DNA of 64,000 nucleotides from Novosphingobium sp. KA1 (GCF_017309955.1 NZ_CP021247.1:807501-871500), one strand, 5' to 3'; positions 43,768 through 53,057 are shown, counted from the stretch's first letter. The notes: generated by a model not told the origin, from the sequence alone. Program-made: numbers and translations.

Positions 43768-44328
43768 ATGGAACGGGATCGCCCCAAGAACACCGGCAAG
43801 AACGCCGCAAAGACGCCGAAGCGTTTCGAACGCCCGCGCGGCGGACAGGCGCGTGCGATTGCCGACCTCATGCCCGAAGTGGGCCGAACCGCCTTCCGCC
43901 GCTTCGGCTTCGTGCAATCAAGCGTGGTGACCCGCTGGCCGGAGATCGTCGGCGCCCGCCACGCGCGCGTCTGCTCGCCCGAATCGATCCGCTTTCCGCC
44001 CGGCGAGAAGTGCGACGGCATCTTGCAACTGGTGGTCGCCCCCGCCCATGCGCCGATGATCCAGCATGTCGTGCCCGAGATCATCGAGCGGGTGAACCGC
44101 TTCTTCGGCTACAAGGCCGTGGCCAAAGCAAAAATCCGGCAAGGCGAGGTTAAGCCGCCACCTGCTGCAAGGCCGCGGACCGCGCCGCCAAGCGTGAAGC
44201 CGGTGCCCTTCGAACTGGGCGAATCGCTGCGCGACGTCGGTGATCCGGAACTTCGCGCGGTGCTGGAATCGCTGGCACGCAGTCTGGCCGCCAAGGACGA
44301 GACATTAAAGGACGAACGGGGTACATGA
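43768..44328 (+). CDS. dciA: DciA (DUF721) helicase-loader protein
   Basis: 186 residues. The core IADLMPEVGRTAFRRFGFVQSSVVTRWPEIVGARHARVCSPESIRF matches DUF721, and LQLVVAPAHAPMIQHVVPEIIERVNRFFGYKAV is the KH-like half. DciA loads the replicative helicase DnaB in bacteria lacking DnaC/DnaI. The C-terminal 60 residues are basic then acidic and likely disordered. Start chosen at ATG (MERDRPKN). It overlaps the DsbA-like gene by 4 bp; this neighbourhood is widely conserved in alphaproteobacteria. Confidence 0.9.
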   Translation: MERDRPKNTGKNAAKTPKRFERPRGGQARAIADLMPEVGRTAFRRFGFVQSSVVTRWPEIVGARHARVCSPESIRFPPGEKCDGILQLVVAPAHAPMIQHVVPEIIERVNRFFGYKAVAKAKIRQGEVKPPPAARPRTAPPSVKPVPFELGESLRDVGDPELRAVLESLARSLAAKDETLKDERGT

Positions 44329-45077
44329 TGACCATCTCGAAGTCGCGCGCTGCAAAGCTCGGCGCGCTTGCCGCAGCCGCCCTTCTCGCGACCGGCGCCG
44401 CGCCGGCCGGCAAACCGGCTGCCGCCGCCAAACCCGCTCCCACCACCGCCAACTGGGCCGCGACGGTGACGATCACTGCCGACGGCAGTCACCTGCTGGG
44501 CAACCCCAGGGCGGCGACCCGGGTCACCGAATTCGTCAGCTACACCTGCCCGCACTGCGCCCACTTCACCAAGGAATCGGACGCCCCGCTGCGCCAGGGC
44601 ATGGTGGCGAAAGGCCAGGTCGCGCTGACCATCACCAACCTGCTGCGCAACCCGATCGACCTCACCATCGCCATGCTGACGACCTGCGGCGATCCCAAGC
44701 GGTTTGTCGTGCGCCACAATGCCTTCCTCGCTACCCAGGACATCTGGATGGCCAAGCTGAACACCATCGGCGAGGACCGCCAGAAGCTGTGGTATCAGGG
44801 CGACATCCAGACCCGTATGCGCACCATCGCGGCCGACTTCGACTTCTATTCGATGGTCGCGCCCTGGGGCGTCACCCATGCCAAGGCCGACCAGTGCATC
44901 AACGACAAGGCTGCCTTCGCCAAGCTGGAGCAGCAGCAGAAGACCGTGCAGGCGGTTGGCGCCAACTCCACGCCCAGCTTCGTGCTCGACGGCAAGCTGC
45001 TCGATGCGCATGACTGGGCTGGCCTCTCGCAGGCTCTGTCCGCCAAGCAGGCCGCCCAACGCAAGGGCAGCATCTAA
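44325..45077 (+). CDS. DsbA family thioredoxin-like protein with CPHC
   Basis: 250 residues. A signal peptide (about 1-30) and Ala/Pro/Lys linker precede a thioredoxin domain with a CPHC centre (VSYTCPHCAHF), the same dipeptide as DsbA, and a cis-Pro loop STPSFVLDGKLLD. It should act in periplasmic disulfide chemistry. It starts at ATG inside the DciA stop. A second DsbA-like gene follows. Confidence 0.88.
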   Translation: MMTISKSRAAKLGALAAAALLATGAAPAGKPAAAAKPAPTTANWAATVTITADGSHLLGNPRAATRVTEFVSYTCPHCAHFTKESDAPLRQGMVAKGQVALTITNLLRNPIDLTIAMLTTCGDPKRFVVRHNAFLATQDIWMAKLNTIGEDRQKLWYQGDIQTRMRTIAADFDFYSMVAPWGVTHAKADQCINDKAAFAKLEQQQKTVQAVGANSTPSFVLDGKLLDAHDWAGLSQALSAKQAAQRKGSI

Positions 45078-45202
45078 CCTCGCCCGACCTCCCGAAAGCC
45101 CCGGAAATCCTGTGGGAAAGCAGGCTTTCCGGGCATCCCCCCAGCTTTGAACGCGAAAGCCCATAGGCTAGCTTTCGCACTTCCAATCGAGGATTCGCAT
45201 CG

Positions 45203-45973
45203 ATGACCCGTCCCGTTTTCCGCAAGATCGTTCTCGGCGTCGCCCTGGCCCCGCTCGCGCTCGGCCTTGCCGCTTGCGGCAAGAAAGACCCGGCTGACGG
45301 CGGCACTTCGGCTCCCATTTCCAGCGAGGCGCTGGCAAAGGTCGCCGCACCCGCCGGCAAGACCTGGTCGGATGTCGTCGCGAAGACCGCCGATGGCGGC
45401 TACCGCATGGGCAACCCCGAAGCCCCGATCAAGCTGGTCGAATACGGCGCGCTTTCGTGCTCGCACTGCGCCAAGTTCGCGACCGACGGCTTCGGCACCC
45501 TGCGCGATACGTACATCAACAGCGGCCGGGTGAGCTATGAAGTGCGCTTCTTCATGCTCAACATCTACGATATCGCCGCCACCCTGCAGGCCACTTGCAG
45601 TTCGACCGAGGCAGTACTGCCGCTCGCCGAGCAGTTCTGGGCCTGGCAGCCCAACATGTTCCAGAAGCTGCAGGCGGCCGGTGAAGCCAGGCTTCAGGGC
45701 ATCCAGAACCTGCCCAAGAACCAGCAGATGGCCGCGCTTTCCGAAGTCAGCGGCATGACCGAGTTCTTCACCTCACGCGGGATCTCGCGCGATCAGGCAA
45801 ACCAGTGCCTCGGCGATGCCGCCAAGGCGCAGGCGCTTGCCGACCAGACCGAAAAGGCCACCAAGGACCTCAACATCACCGGCACGCCCACCTTCCTGAT
45901 CAACGGCAGCAACGTCGGTTCGATGGAGTTCAAGGAACTGGAAGCCAAGCTCCAGGAAGCCGGCGCGCGCTGA
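45203..45973 (+). CDS. DsbA family lipoprotein with CSHC
   Basis: 256 residues. The lipobox is LGLAAC with Cys25, so it is a lipid-anchored periplasmic protein. The thioredoxin domain has CSHC (ALSCSHCAKF), an inserted helical region, and a cis-Pro loop GTPTFLINGSNVG. The CSHC dipeptide may give a different redox potential from CPHC in the preceding paralogue. The pair lies between dciA and smc. Confidence 0.88.
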   Translation: MTRPVFRKIVLGVALAPLALGLAACGKKDPADGGTSAPISSEALAKVAAPAGKTWSDVVAKTADGGYRMGNPEAPIKLVEYGALSCSHCAKFATDGFGTLRDTYINSGRVSYEVRFFMLNIYDIAATLQATCSSTEAVLPLAEQFWAWQPNMFQKLQAAGEARLQGIQNLPKNQQMAALSEVSGMTEFFTSRGISRDQANQCLGDAAKAQALADQTEKATKDLNITGTPTFLINGSNVGSMEFKELEAKLQEAGAR

Positions 45974-46005
45974 TGCTCCGCCAGCCCCAGGCCTGACCTC
46001 GATCG

Positions 46006-49000
46006 ATGCGCATCAAGCGGCTCAAGCTCAGTGGATTCAAGAGCTTCGTTGAGCCTGCAGAACTGCGCATCGAACCCGGGCTGACGGGTGTCGTCGGCCC
46101 CAACGGCTGCGGCAAGTCCAACCTCCTCGAAGCGATCCGCTGGGTCATGGGCGAAAGCTCGGCCAAGTCGATGCGCGGCGGCGGGATGGAAGACGTGATC
46201 TTTGCGGGGACGGCCAATCGCCCTCCCCGCGCCTTTGCCGAAGTCGTGCTGCACGGCGAAACCGCGCTCAATTCCGACGGCGTGCGCGAAGAACTTGAAG
46301 TTATCCGCCGGATCGAGCGCGGCGCGGGCAGCGCCTACCGCGTCAATGGCCGCGACGTGCGCGCCAAGGACGTGGCGCTGATCTTCGCCGACGCCGCCAC
46401 CGGCGCGCATAGCCCCGCACTGGTCTCGCAGGGCCGTATCGCCGCCGTCATCGCCGCCAAGCCCGCCGAACGCCGCGCCATGCTGGAAGAGGCCGCGGGC
46501 ATCGCCGGCCTCCACGTCCGCCGCAAGGACGCCGAAACCAAGCTGCGCGCGACCGAAGCCAACCTCGCCCGCCTCGAAGACCTCATGGCGGGGCTGGACA
46601 AGCAGGTCCTCGCACTGCGCCGTCAGGCCAAGGCGGCGGAACGCTACAAGGCGCTGACCGACCAGATCCGCCTCGCCGAAGCCCGCGTGGTGTTCGCCCG
46701 CTGGCGCGATGCCGCAGCCGCTGCCGAAGTCGCGCGCAAGGAAGCGCAGGCCGCCGAACTGCGGGTCAACGCCGCGCAGGACCTCACCGCCGAAGCGCAG
46801 AAGCAGCAGGCCGAAGCTGCCAAGGCGCTGATCCTCGCGCGGGACGAACTTGCCGACCGGCGGGACGATGCCAGCGCGCAAGGCCACCGCATGGCGACGC
46901 TGACCAGCCAGTTCGAAGCCGCCGAGCAGCGTCTCAAGGACCTTGACCGCCAGAAACAGAGGCTGGAGGAAGATCGCGGCGATGCCGACAGGCTGACCCG
47001 CGACGCGGCCGAAGCGCTCACCCGGCTGGAGAAGGAACTGGCCGAAGGACGCCGCCAGCTCGAACTCGACGAAGCGACGCGTCCGCGGCTGGCCAATGCC
47101 CTCGAAGGCGCCGAACGCGCCTCGCGCGCGGCCGAGCTCGATCTGGCGCAGGCCACCGCCGCGCAGGCCGGGGTCGAGGCGGAGTGGCGGATCGCCGAAG
47201 CCGAACGGGCGCAGGCCCACGCCCGGCTTGACCGGCTCTCCGGCGAAATGACGCGCCTTGCCGCGCAAGTCGGGGCTCTGCCGCAGGCAGAAGATCTCGA
47301 TGCGGCCTTCGCCGAAGCGCAGGCGCGTGCCGCAGCGGCCAGTGCCGCGCTTGCCGCCGCCCGCACCGGGCTGGAGGCGCAGCAGGCCCGCAAGGGCGAA
47401 CTTCAGGCCGAGCGCGACAACGCCGCCTCCACGCTCGCCGCCGCCCGGGCCGATCTGACCGGCATCGAGCGCGAACATGCCGCGCTGCTGAAGGACCGCG
47501 AAGCCCGCGCCAAAGGCGCCAAGGCGGCGCATGGCCTGCCCGTCGCCATCGACGCGGTGAAAGTTTCGCCCGGTTACGAACGCGCGCTGGCCGCCGTGCT
47601 GGGCCGCGACGCCCGCGCCCCCTTGGGGGAGGTCGCCAAGGCAGACGGCCGGTTCTGGACCGGCGCCAAGGCGCCCGCTGCCGTCCCGGACAGCCTTGCC
47701 GCCCATGTCACCCGGTGCCCACCGGAACTCGCCGCTCGCCTGGCGCTGGTCCATGTTACCGATGAGGACGATGCACGCCCGCTCGCCCCCGGCGAATGGC
47801 TGGTCACGCGCGGTGGTGTGCTGCGGCGCTGGGACGGTTTCATCGCGCGCGGCGAAGGCGCTGCCGAAGCGGCGCGGCTGGAAGCGGAAAACCGCTTTGC
47901 CCAGCTCGACGCGCAATTGCCGCCCTTGCGCGAAGCGGTTTCCGTTGCCGAGGCCCGCCAGGGCGAGGTCCAGCAACAGCTGGCTGCGCTCTCCACCGCC
48001 GTGGTCTCCGCCGAACGGGCGATTGCCGATGCCGCCACGGCGGAACGCACCACCTTGCGCGGCGTCGATCAGGCAGAGGACGCCCGCCAGCGTCACACCG
48101 CCCGCCGTGCCGAGCTCGCCCGCGCCGAAGCGGAACTCACCGAGCAGCGCCAGGCGGCCGAGCAGGATGTCGCGGCCGCCGAGGCGAAGCGCGCGGCCCT
48201 GCCCGATCCCGAAACCGGCCGCGCCGCGCTCGACGAAGCCAGGCAGCAGAACGATACCTCCCGGACCGCACTGCAGGCGGCGACCGCGGCACTTGCGGCG
48301 CACGATCAGGGGCTGGCCGTCGCCCGCGAACGCACGACCTCCCAGGCCGGCGACATTCGCGGCTGGCAGGCCCGCGCCGGGGATGCCGCCAACCGCCTTG
48401 CGCAAATGGGCGGCCGGCTGGAGGAGATCGAGAACGAGCGTGCAGTCATCGCTGCCAAGCCCGCCTCGCTGCTCGAGCAGATCGAACAAGGCGAAGCGGT
48501 CCGGGAGCGTCTGGCCGAGGAGCTGGCCAAGGCCGACGCAGCCGTCGGCACCCTCGCAGAAACCGCGCGCAAGGCTGATGCGGCGCTTGCCGCCGCGCAG
48601 GAAATGCTCGCCTCGGCCCGCGAATACCGCGCCGGAACCGCTGCCCGCGCTGAGAACGAGGATGCCCGCCGGATCGAGACCACCCGGGTTTCGGGCGAAC
48701 GTTTCCAGTGCCCGCCGCCGGTCCTGGCCGAACGCTTCGGCTTCGTGCCCGGCGACGTCGGCCATGCCGACAACGAAGGTTCGGGCATGGACCGCCTTGT
48801 CGCCGAGCGCGAGCGGATCGGCCCGGTCAACCTGCTCGCCGCCGACGAACTGGCCGAGGCCGAGGCACGGCTTGGCGTCAGCGCCACCGAAAAAGCAGAG
48901 CTGGCCGAAGCGGTCGCGCGGCTGCGCGGCTCGATTGGCAATCTCAACCGCGAGGGCCGTGAGCGCCTGCGCGCCGCCTTCGAGGCGGTCGACGGCCACT

Positions 49001-49443
49001 TCCGCCGCCTGTTCACGCGGCTGTTCCAGGGCGGCCAGGCGCACCTCGCGCTGGTCGATTCGGACGATCCGCTGGAAGCCGGTCTCGAAATCTTCGCCCA
49101 GCCGCCGGGCAAGCGGTTGCAGTCGCTCACGCTGCTTTCGGGCGGCGAGCAGGCGCTCACTGCCGTCGCGCTGATCTTTGGACTATTCCTCACCAACCCG
49201 GCGCCGATCTGCGTGCTCGACGAAGTCGACGCGCCGCTGGACGATGCCAATATCGAGCGCTTCTGCGACCTCCTCGAAGCGATGACCAAGGAAACCGACA
49301 CGCGCTATCTTGTCGTCACCCACAATGCGGTGACGATGAGCCGGATGCACCGCCTGTTCGGCGTGACGATGGTCGAAAAGGGCGTCTCGCGCCTCGTCAG
49401 CGTCGACCTTGTCGGTGCAGAGCAACTGCTCGCTGCGGAATGA
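46006..49443 (+). CDS. smc: Chromosome segregation protein SMC
   Basis: 1145 residues. N-terminal ATPase half with Walker A GPNGCGKSN (31-39) and FKSFVEP; two long coiled coils (about 165-480 and 620-950) flank a hinge region near 500-590; C-terminal half with LLSGGEQALTAVALIFGLF signature and Walker B CVLDEVDAPLDD. It organises chromosomes with ScpA/ScpB, which are not in the window. Start: ATG (MRIKRLKLSGFKSF), as in all SMC proteins. Downstream a small gene starts 7 bp after its stop. Confidence 0.97.
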   Translation: MRIKRLKLSGFKSFVEPAELRIEPGLTGVVGPNGCGKSNLLEAIRWVMGESSAKSMRGGGMEDVIFAGTANRPPRAFAEVVLHGETALNSDGVREELEVIRRIERGAGSAYRVNGRDVRAKDVALIFADAATGAHSPALVSQGRIAAVIAAKPAERRAMLEEAAGIAGLHVRRKDAETKLRATEANLARLEDLMAGLDKQVLALRRQAKAAERYKALTDQIRLAEARVVFARWRDAAAAAEVARKEAQAAELRVNAAQDLTAEAQKQQAEAAKALILARDELADRRDDASAQGHRMATLTSQFEAAEQRLKDLDRQKQRLEEDRGDADRLTRDAAEALTRLEKELAEGRRQLELDEATRPRLANALEGAERASRAAELDLAQATAAQAGVEAEWRIAEAERAQAHARLDRLSGEMTRLAAQVGALPQAEDLDAAFAEAQARAAAASAALAAARTGLEAQQARKGELQAERDNAASTLAAARADLTGIEREHAALLKDREARAKGAKAAHGLPVAIDAVKVSPGYERALAAVLGRDARAPLGEVAKADGRFWTGAKAPAAVPDSLAAHVTRCPPELAARLALVHVTDEDDARPLAPGEWLVTRGGVLRRWDGFIARGEGAAEAARLEAENRFAQLDAQLPPLREAVSVAEARQGEVQQQLAALSTAVVSAERAIADAATAERTTLRGVDQAEDARQRHTARRAELARAEAELTEQRQAAEQDVAAAEAKRAALPDPETGRAALDEARQQNDTSRTALQAATAALAAHDQGLAVARERTTSQAGDIRGWQARAGDAANRLAQMGGRLEEIENERAVIAAKPASLLEQIEQGEAVRERLAEELAKADAAVGTLAETARKADAALAAAQEMLASAREYRAGTAARAENEDARRIETTRVSGERFQCPPPVLAERFGFVPGDVGHADNEGSGMDRLVAERERIGPVNLLAADELAEAEARLGVSATEKAELAEAVARLRGSIGNLNREGRERLRAAFEAVDGHFRRLFTRLFQGGQAHLALVDSDDPLEAGLEIFAQPPGKRLQSLTLLSGGEQALTAVALIFGLFLTNPAPICVLDEVDAPLDDANIERFCDLLEAMTKETDTRYLVVTHNAVTMSRMHRLFGVTMVEKGVSRLVSVDLVGAEQLLAAE

Positions 49444-49450
49444 CGGTCAG

Positions 49451-49993
49451 ATGTCCCTGCCGAATCCCCTGATCGACGGCTACCTGCCGCAGTTCCAGTT
49501 TTCCGAGACGCATTCGGCCAAGGTAAAAGCCGCAACCGGAACCATCCTCGAGGCTGTTGCTGCCTATCGCCCGGAAAACGATCCGTTCTTCCGCAGCATG
49601 ATCGCCCTGCGCGAACTGCCCGCCCGGCTCACCGGAAAACGGCGCCCGGAACCCTTCGGCATGGCAAACTTCACCCTTCTGGAGCGCACGCCGGACGGGT
49701 TGGTCTACGGCCTTGTCGGTCGGTTCTGGCATGCCGATTACGGTCTTTGCCCGGTGGCGGACGGCCACGCGTTCAAGGCCTTCGACAAGCGCGGCGTCGC
49801 CAAACTCGCGCTCGGCTTCGATGTCCAGCAGACGCCTGATGGTTGCCGTCTCACGACGCAGACCCGCGTCTCGTGCCCGGATCGCGAATCCTTCCGGCGT
49901 TTCCGGCCATACTGGCTGCTCATCCGTCCGGTCAGCGGGCTGATCCGGCGGCGTATCCTTGGCGCCATCCGCCGGACCGCCGAACGCGGCTGA
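49451..49993 (+). CDS. Small conserved protein, SRPBCC/DUF2867-like
   Basis: 180 residues without signal or membrane segment. Its layout (RELPARLTG, then FTLLERTPDGLVYGLVGRFW, CRLTTQTRVSCPDRESFRRFRPYWLLIRPVSGLIRRRILGAIRRTAE) resembles DUF2867 or the wider SRPBCC beta-barrel, ending with the R-R-F-R-P-Y-W-x-L-I-RP-SGLIRR signature. Function unknown. It begins 7 bp after smc and is probably cotranscribed; it is convergent with soxR. Confidence 0.62.
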   Translation: MSLPNPLIDGYLPQFQFSETHSAKVKAATGTILEAVAAYRPENDPFFRSMIALRELPARLTGKRRPEPFGMANFTLLERTPDGLVYGLVGRFWHADYGLCPVADGHAFKAFDKRGVAKLALGFDVQQTPDGCRLTTQTRVSCPDRESFRRFRPYWLLIRPVSGLIRRRILGAIRRTAERG

Positions 49994-49994
49994 T

Positions 49995-50435
49995 TCACTT
50001 CAGCACGAAGCGCGGCCCTGGCCCTAGCGCTCCTGCCTCGTCATCGCGGTTGTAGAGGCGGCATTTGGCAAGGCTGAGGCAGCCGCAGCCGATGCATTCA
50101 TCCAGCTTGCGGCGGGTCAGTTCCAGCAGCGCGATCCTGGCATCGATCGCCTCGCGCATGGAGATACTGATGCGTTCCCAATCCTCCATCGTCGGCGTGC
50201 GCCCTTGCGGCAAACTGGAGAGTTCGCGCTCGATCTCGGCAAGGCCGAGGCCCAATTTCTGCGCGATCAGCACAAAGCTCACCCGGCGAATGTCGGAGCG
50301 CAGGAAACGCCGCTGGTTGCCGCTCGACCGCAGCGAAGTGAGCAGCCCCTTCTCCTCGTAGAAGCGGATGGCGGAAACCGCGACACCGGTGCGGCGGGCG
50401 AGATACCCGATGGAGATGAAGCGATCCTCGACCAT
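49995..50435 (-). CDS. soxR: SoxR, redox-sensing MerR-family regulator
   Basis: 146 residues. A MerR winged helix (SIGYLARRTGVAVSAIRFYEEKGLL), a dimerisation helix, and a [2Fe-2S] loop C114-x2-C117-x-C119-x5-C125 (ECIGCGCLSLAKC), the exact SoxR cysteine spacing. SoxR activates target promoters when its cluster is oxidised by redox-cycling drugs or nitric oxide. A canonical SoxR box lies 30 bp upstream, facing the VOC gene. There is no soxS here, as usual outside enterobacteria; SoxR then acts directly on its neighbours. Confidence 0.97.
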   Translation of the reverse strand: MVEDRFISIGYLARRTGVAVSAIRFYEEKGLLTSLRSSGNQRRFLRSDIRRVSFVLIAQKLGLGLAEIERELSSLPQGRTPTMEDWERISISMREAIDARIALLELTRRKLDECIGCGCLSLAKCRLYNRDDEAGALGPGPRFVLK

Positions 50436-50460
50436 CGGCGTCTTGTGCCGCCTTTTTCGT

Positions 50461-50491
50461 TTGACCTCAAGTTAACTTGAGATTGCATCAA
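50461..50491 (+). promoter_or_regulatory. SoxR-controlled promoter with SoxR box
   Basis: CTCAAGTTAACTTGAG (50466-50481) is a perfect 16-bp palindrome and equals the core of the E. coli soxS operator. TTGACC (50461-50466) provides a -35 box, and a weak CATCAA follows after a 19-bp spacer, the over-long spacing typical of SoxR/MerR promoters. Confidence 0.85.
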
Positions 50492-50537
50492 GGCGAGGCC
50501 GGCGATTCGACCGGCGGAAAATGCAGGAGACATTCCG

Positions 50538-50924
50538 ATGGCCCAGGGCCGCCTCGAACATGCCAACATCACCGTCAGCGACATCGACCGTTCGTCCGCG
50601 CTGCTGCAGGACCTGCTCGGCTGGCACGAACGCTGGCGGGGGCCCGCCATCAACGGCGGCGAGACGATCCATGTCGGCGGGGACTTCAGCTACATCGCGG
50701 TCTACACCGACCGCAAGACGCAGGCGAAGGACGGCACAAGGCGCTTCGGCAAGGGCGCCCCGCTCAACCACGTCGGCCTGGTGGTGGACGACCTCGACGA
50801 AGCCGAACGCCGGGTGATCGCGGCAGGCCTCGTGCCGTTCAACCATGCCGACTATGAGCCGGGCCGCCGCTTCTATTTCTTCGACTGGGACGGCATCGAG
50901 TTCGAACTCGTCAGCTACGCGTAA
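50538..50924 (+). CDS. VOC family (glyoxalase-like) protein, SoxR-regulated
   Basis: 128 residues of the vicinal-oxygen-chelate fold in two beta-alpha-beta-beta-beta modules: LEHANITVSDIDRSSALLQDLLGW and LNHVGLVVDDLDEAERRVIAAG, with metal-site residues His8, Glu43 or nearby, His80 and Glu124 (candidates only). A GGAGAC site precedes the ATG. It is transcribed from the SoxR box away from soxR, so it is a likely SoxR target. It may detoxify, sequester or modify a redox-active small molecule; the exact substrate is unknown. Confidence 0.85.
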   Translation: MAQGRLEHANITVSDIDRSSALLQDLLGWHERWRGPAINGGETIHVGGDFSYIAVYTDRKTQAKDGTRRFGKGAPLNHVGLVVDDLDEAERRVIAAGLVPFNHADYEPGRRFYFFDWDGIEFELVSYA

Positions 50925-50944
50925 GTCCGCAATGCAAAGCCCCC

Positions 50945-52078
50945 TCAGGCCGTGACGCCCTGCGCCTTGGCAAAGGCATCGAGCCGGGCCTGGAACGCGG
51001 CCTTGCGCTCGGGCGCGATCCAGGCCGCATCGAAGGCGTTACGCTCGATCCGCAGCAGTTCGGCCTTGGTCAGGCTGCTGCGGATCTGCGCCTTCACCAT
51101 GACCTCGTTGATGTACTCGCTGCCCATATAGGCCGGATCGTCCGAGTTGAGCGTGACCTTGAGCCCATTGTCGAGCATGCCGCGCACGACGTCGACCGGC
51201 TTGCCGTTCACGAGGATCTGCCCCGAGAAGGTCGGGCAGACGGTGAAGGCGATGCCCCGTTCGCGCGCGATAGCCATCAGTTCCGGCGATTGCAGGATAT
51301 TGCCGCCGTGATCGATCCGCTCGACCCCGATGTCGAGCAGCGCCTCGCGAATATGGCCGAGCGTATCCTTCTGGTTGACGTCGCAGTGCGCCGTCACGTG
51401 CAGGCCGGCCGCGCGTGCCTTGGCGAAGTGGGCGACAAACTTGCCGGGCGGATTGTCCTTCTCGTCGGAATCGAGGCCGACACCGACCAGTCTGTCCTTG
51501 TAGGGCAGCGCGGCATCGAGCGCCTTCATGGCATTGTCGGCGGTAAGATCCCGCATGAAGCAGAGGATCAACTGCGATTCGATACCCAGTTTCGCCTGGG
51601 CATCGGCACGCGCCTGCGTGATTCCCTCGATCACCGCCTCGACCGCGATGCCCCGGTCGATATGCTGCTGGGGATCAAAGAACATCTCGGCATAGAGCAC
51701 GTTCTGCGCATGGGCCTTGGCCAGATAGGCATAGGCCAGGTCGTAGAAGTCCTGCTGCTTGAGCAGCACGTTCATGCCGTCGTAGTAGATCGCCAGGAAG
51801 CTCGGCAGGTCGTGGTAGACGTAGCTGCGCTTCATCGCCGCGACATCGGCAAAAGGCAGCTTTACCCCGTTACGCTGGGCGAGCGCGAACTTCATCTCGG
51901 CTTCCAGCGTGCCTTCGAGATGGACGTGGTATTCCGCCTTGGGCATTGCCGCGATGAAGCGGGCCATGTCGCCCGCCGTGCCCTCGGCAGGCGCCGCCAG
52001 TGCGCGCACGCCGCCAAGAGCAGGAAGCGCAGGCACAAGAAGCGCGGCCTGCGTGAACGACCGTCGGGAAAGCAGCAT
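50945..52078 (-). CDS. Exported adenosine deaminase-like protein
   Basis: 377 residues. N-terminus MLLSRRSFTQAALLVPALPALG fits a Tat signal (S-R-R-x-F). The metal-dependent TIM-barrel motifs follow: EYHVHLEGTL (two His), AHCDVNQ (His), ERIDHGGNI (catalytic His) and LNSDDPAYMGS (two Asp). It probably deaminates adenosine or adenine-like compounds in the periplasm, releasing ammonia. Most bacterial Add enzymes are cytoplasmic. It is convergent with the VOC gene and 112 bp from hemF. Confidence 0.87.
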   Translation of the reverse strand: MLLSRRSFTQAALLVPALPALGGVRALAAPAEGTAGDMARFIAAMPKAEYHVHLEGTLEAEMKFALAQRNGVKLPFADVAAMKRSYVYHDLPSFLAIYYDGMNVLLKQQDFYDLAYAYLAKAHAQNVLYAEMFFDPQQHIDRGIAVEAVIEGITQARADAQAKLGIESQLILCFMRDLTADNAMKALDAALPYKDRLVGVGLDSDEKDNPPGKFVAHFAKARAAGLHVTAHCDVNQKDTLGHIREALLDIGVERIDHGGNILQSPELMAIARERGIAFTVCPTFSGQILVNGKPVDVVRGMLDNGLKVTLNSDDPAYMGSEYINEVMVKAQIRSSLTKAELLRIERNAFDAAWIAPERKAAFQARLDAFAKAQGVTA

Positions 52079-52190
52079 CGGATACTCGCACCTGAAGGAA
52101 ACCCCGTTCCTCTATCCGCGAATGCCCTGGTGCCTGTCCATCGACGAAAACGACACGCCCCATTCCAGAAAAGCGGGGACTGCCTTCGAC

Positions 52191-53057
52191 TTAGCTCCAG
52201 GTCGCCTCGGGCGGCAGGCTCATCAGAATGGCGTCGATGTTGCCGCCGGTCTTGAGGCCGAACAGCGTGCCCCGGTCGTAGACAAGATTGAACTCGGCGT
52301 AGCGCCCACGCCATTCGAGCTGCCGGGCCTTGTCGGCGGGCGTGAAATCCAGCCCCATCCGACGGCGCACGAGGCGCGGGAACACCGCGAGGAAGGCCTC
52401 CCCCACCGCCTGGGTAAAGGCGAAATTGGCCTCCCACGCGGCATCATCGGCGCATTCGAGGTGATCGTAGAAGATGCCGCCCACACCGCGGTGAACCTTG
52501 CGGTGGGGAATGTAGAAATACTCGTCCGCCCAGGCCTTGTAACGCTCGTAATGGCGCTCGCCGTGGGCGTCGCAGGTCGCCTTGAGTTCAGCGTGGAACT
52601 CGGCGGTATCCTCGTCATAGGGCAGCGGCGGATTGAGATCGGCACCGCCGCCGAACCAGGCCTTGGTGGTGGTGAGGAAACGGGTGTTCATGTGCACGGC
52701 CGGCACGTGCGGGTTGCGCATGTGTGCGACGAGGCTGATGCCGGTGGCGGAAAAGGCGTTCTGTTCGGCCGAGGCGCCATTGATCGTGCCGGCGAAATCC
52801 TTCGAAAGTGCGCCAACAACGGTGGAAACGTTGACGCCCACCTTCTCGAAGACCTCGCCCTTCATCAGCGCGCGGGTGCCGCCTCCGGTCTCGCCGTCCT
52901 CGCCGCCTTCAACCGCCGCCCGCTTCCACGGGGTATACTCGAAGGAAGCGGAGGAGCCTGCCTCGCGCTCGATCGCCTCGAACTCGGCGCAGATGCGGCT
53001 GCGCAACGTCTCGAACCAGTGACGGGCGCGGTCGGTGTGGGCAGTCCAGTCGGTCAT
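52191..53057 (-). CDS. hemF: Oxygen-dependent coproporphyrinogen III oxidase
   Basis: 288 residues. Typical HemF segments occur: NPHVPAVHMNTRFL, WFGGGADLNPPLPYDED, HRGVGGIFYDHL and the C-terminal LKTGGNIDAILMSLPPEATW. It converts coproporphyrinogen III to protoporphyrinogen IX for heme, using oxygen. I set the start at ATG (MTDWTAHTDRAR) with AAGGGG upstream; a longer frame begins at 53117. The gene is divergent from pdeM, 58 bp apart. Confidence 0.96.
   Translation of the reverse strand: MTDWTAHTDRARHWFETLRSRICAEFEAIEREAGSSASFEYTPWKRAAVEGGEDGETGGGTRALMKGEVFEKVGVNVSTVVGALSKDFAGTINGASAEQNAFSATGISLVAHMRNPHVPAVHMNTRFLTTTKAWFGGGADLNPPLPYDEDTAEFHAELKATCDAHGERHYERYKAWADEYFYIPHRKVHRGVGGIFYDHLECADDAAWEANFAFTQAVGEAFLAVFPRLVRRRMGLDFTPADKARQLEWRGRYAEFNLVYDRGTLFGLKTGGNIDAILMSLPPEATWS

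Noticed and set aside
45793..49044. A 1083-codon open frame antisense to smc
   Set aside because: The GC-rich codon bias leaves antisense frames open. The translation is Gly/Arg-rich without domains, and smc on the other strand has full SMC motifs.
43768..50000. Idea that dciA-DsbA-SMC is a novel defence or segregation module
   Set aside because: This neighbourhood is a known conserved arrangement in alphaproteobacteria.
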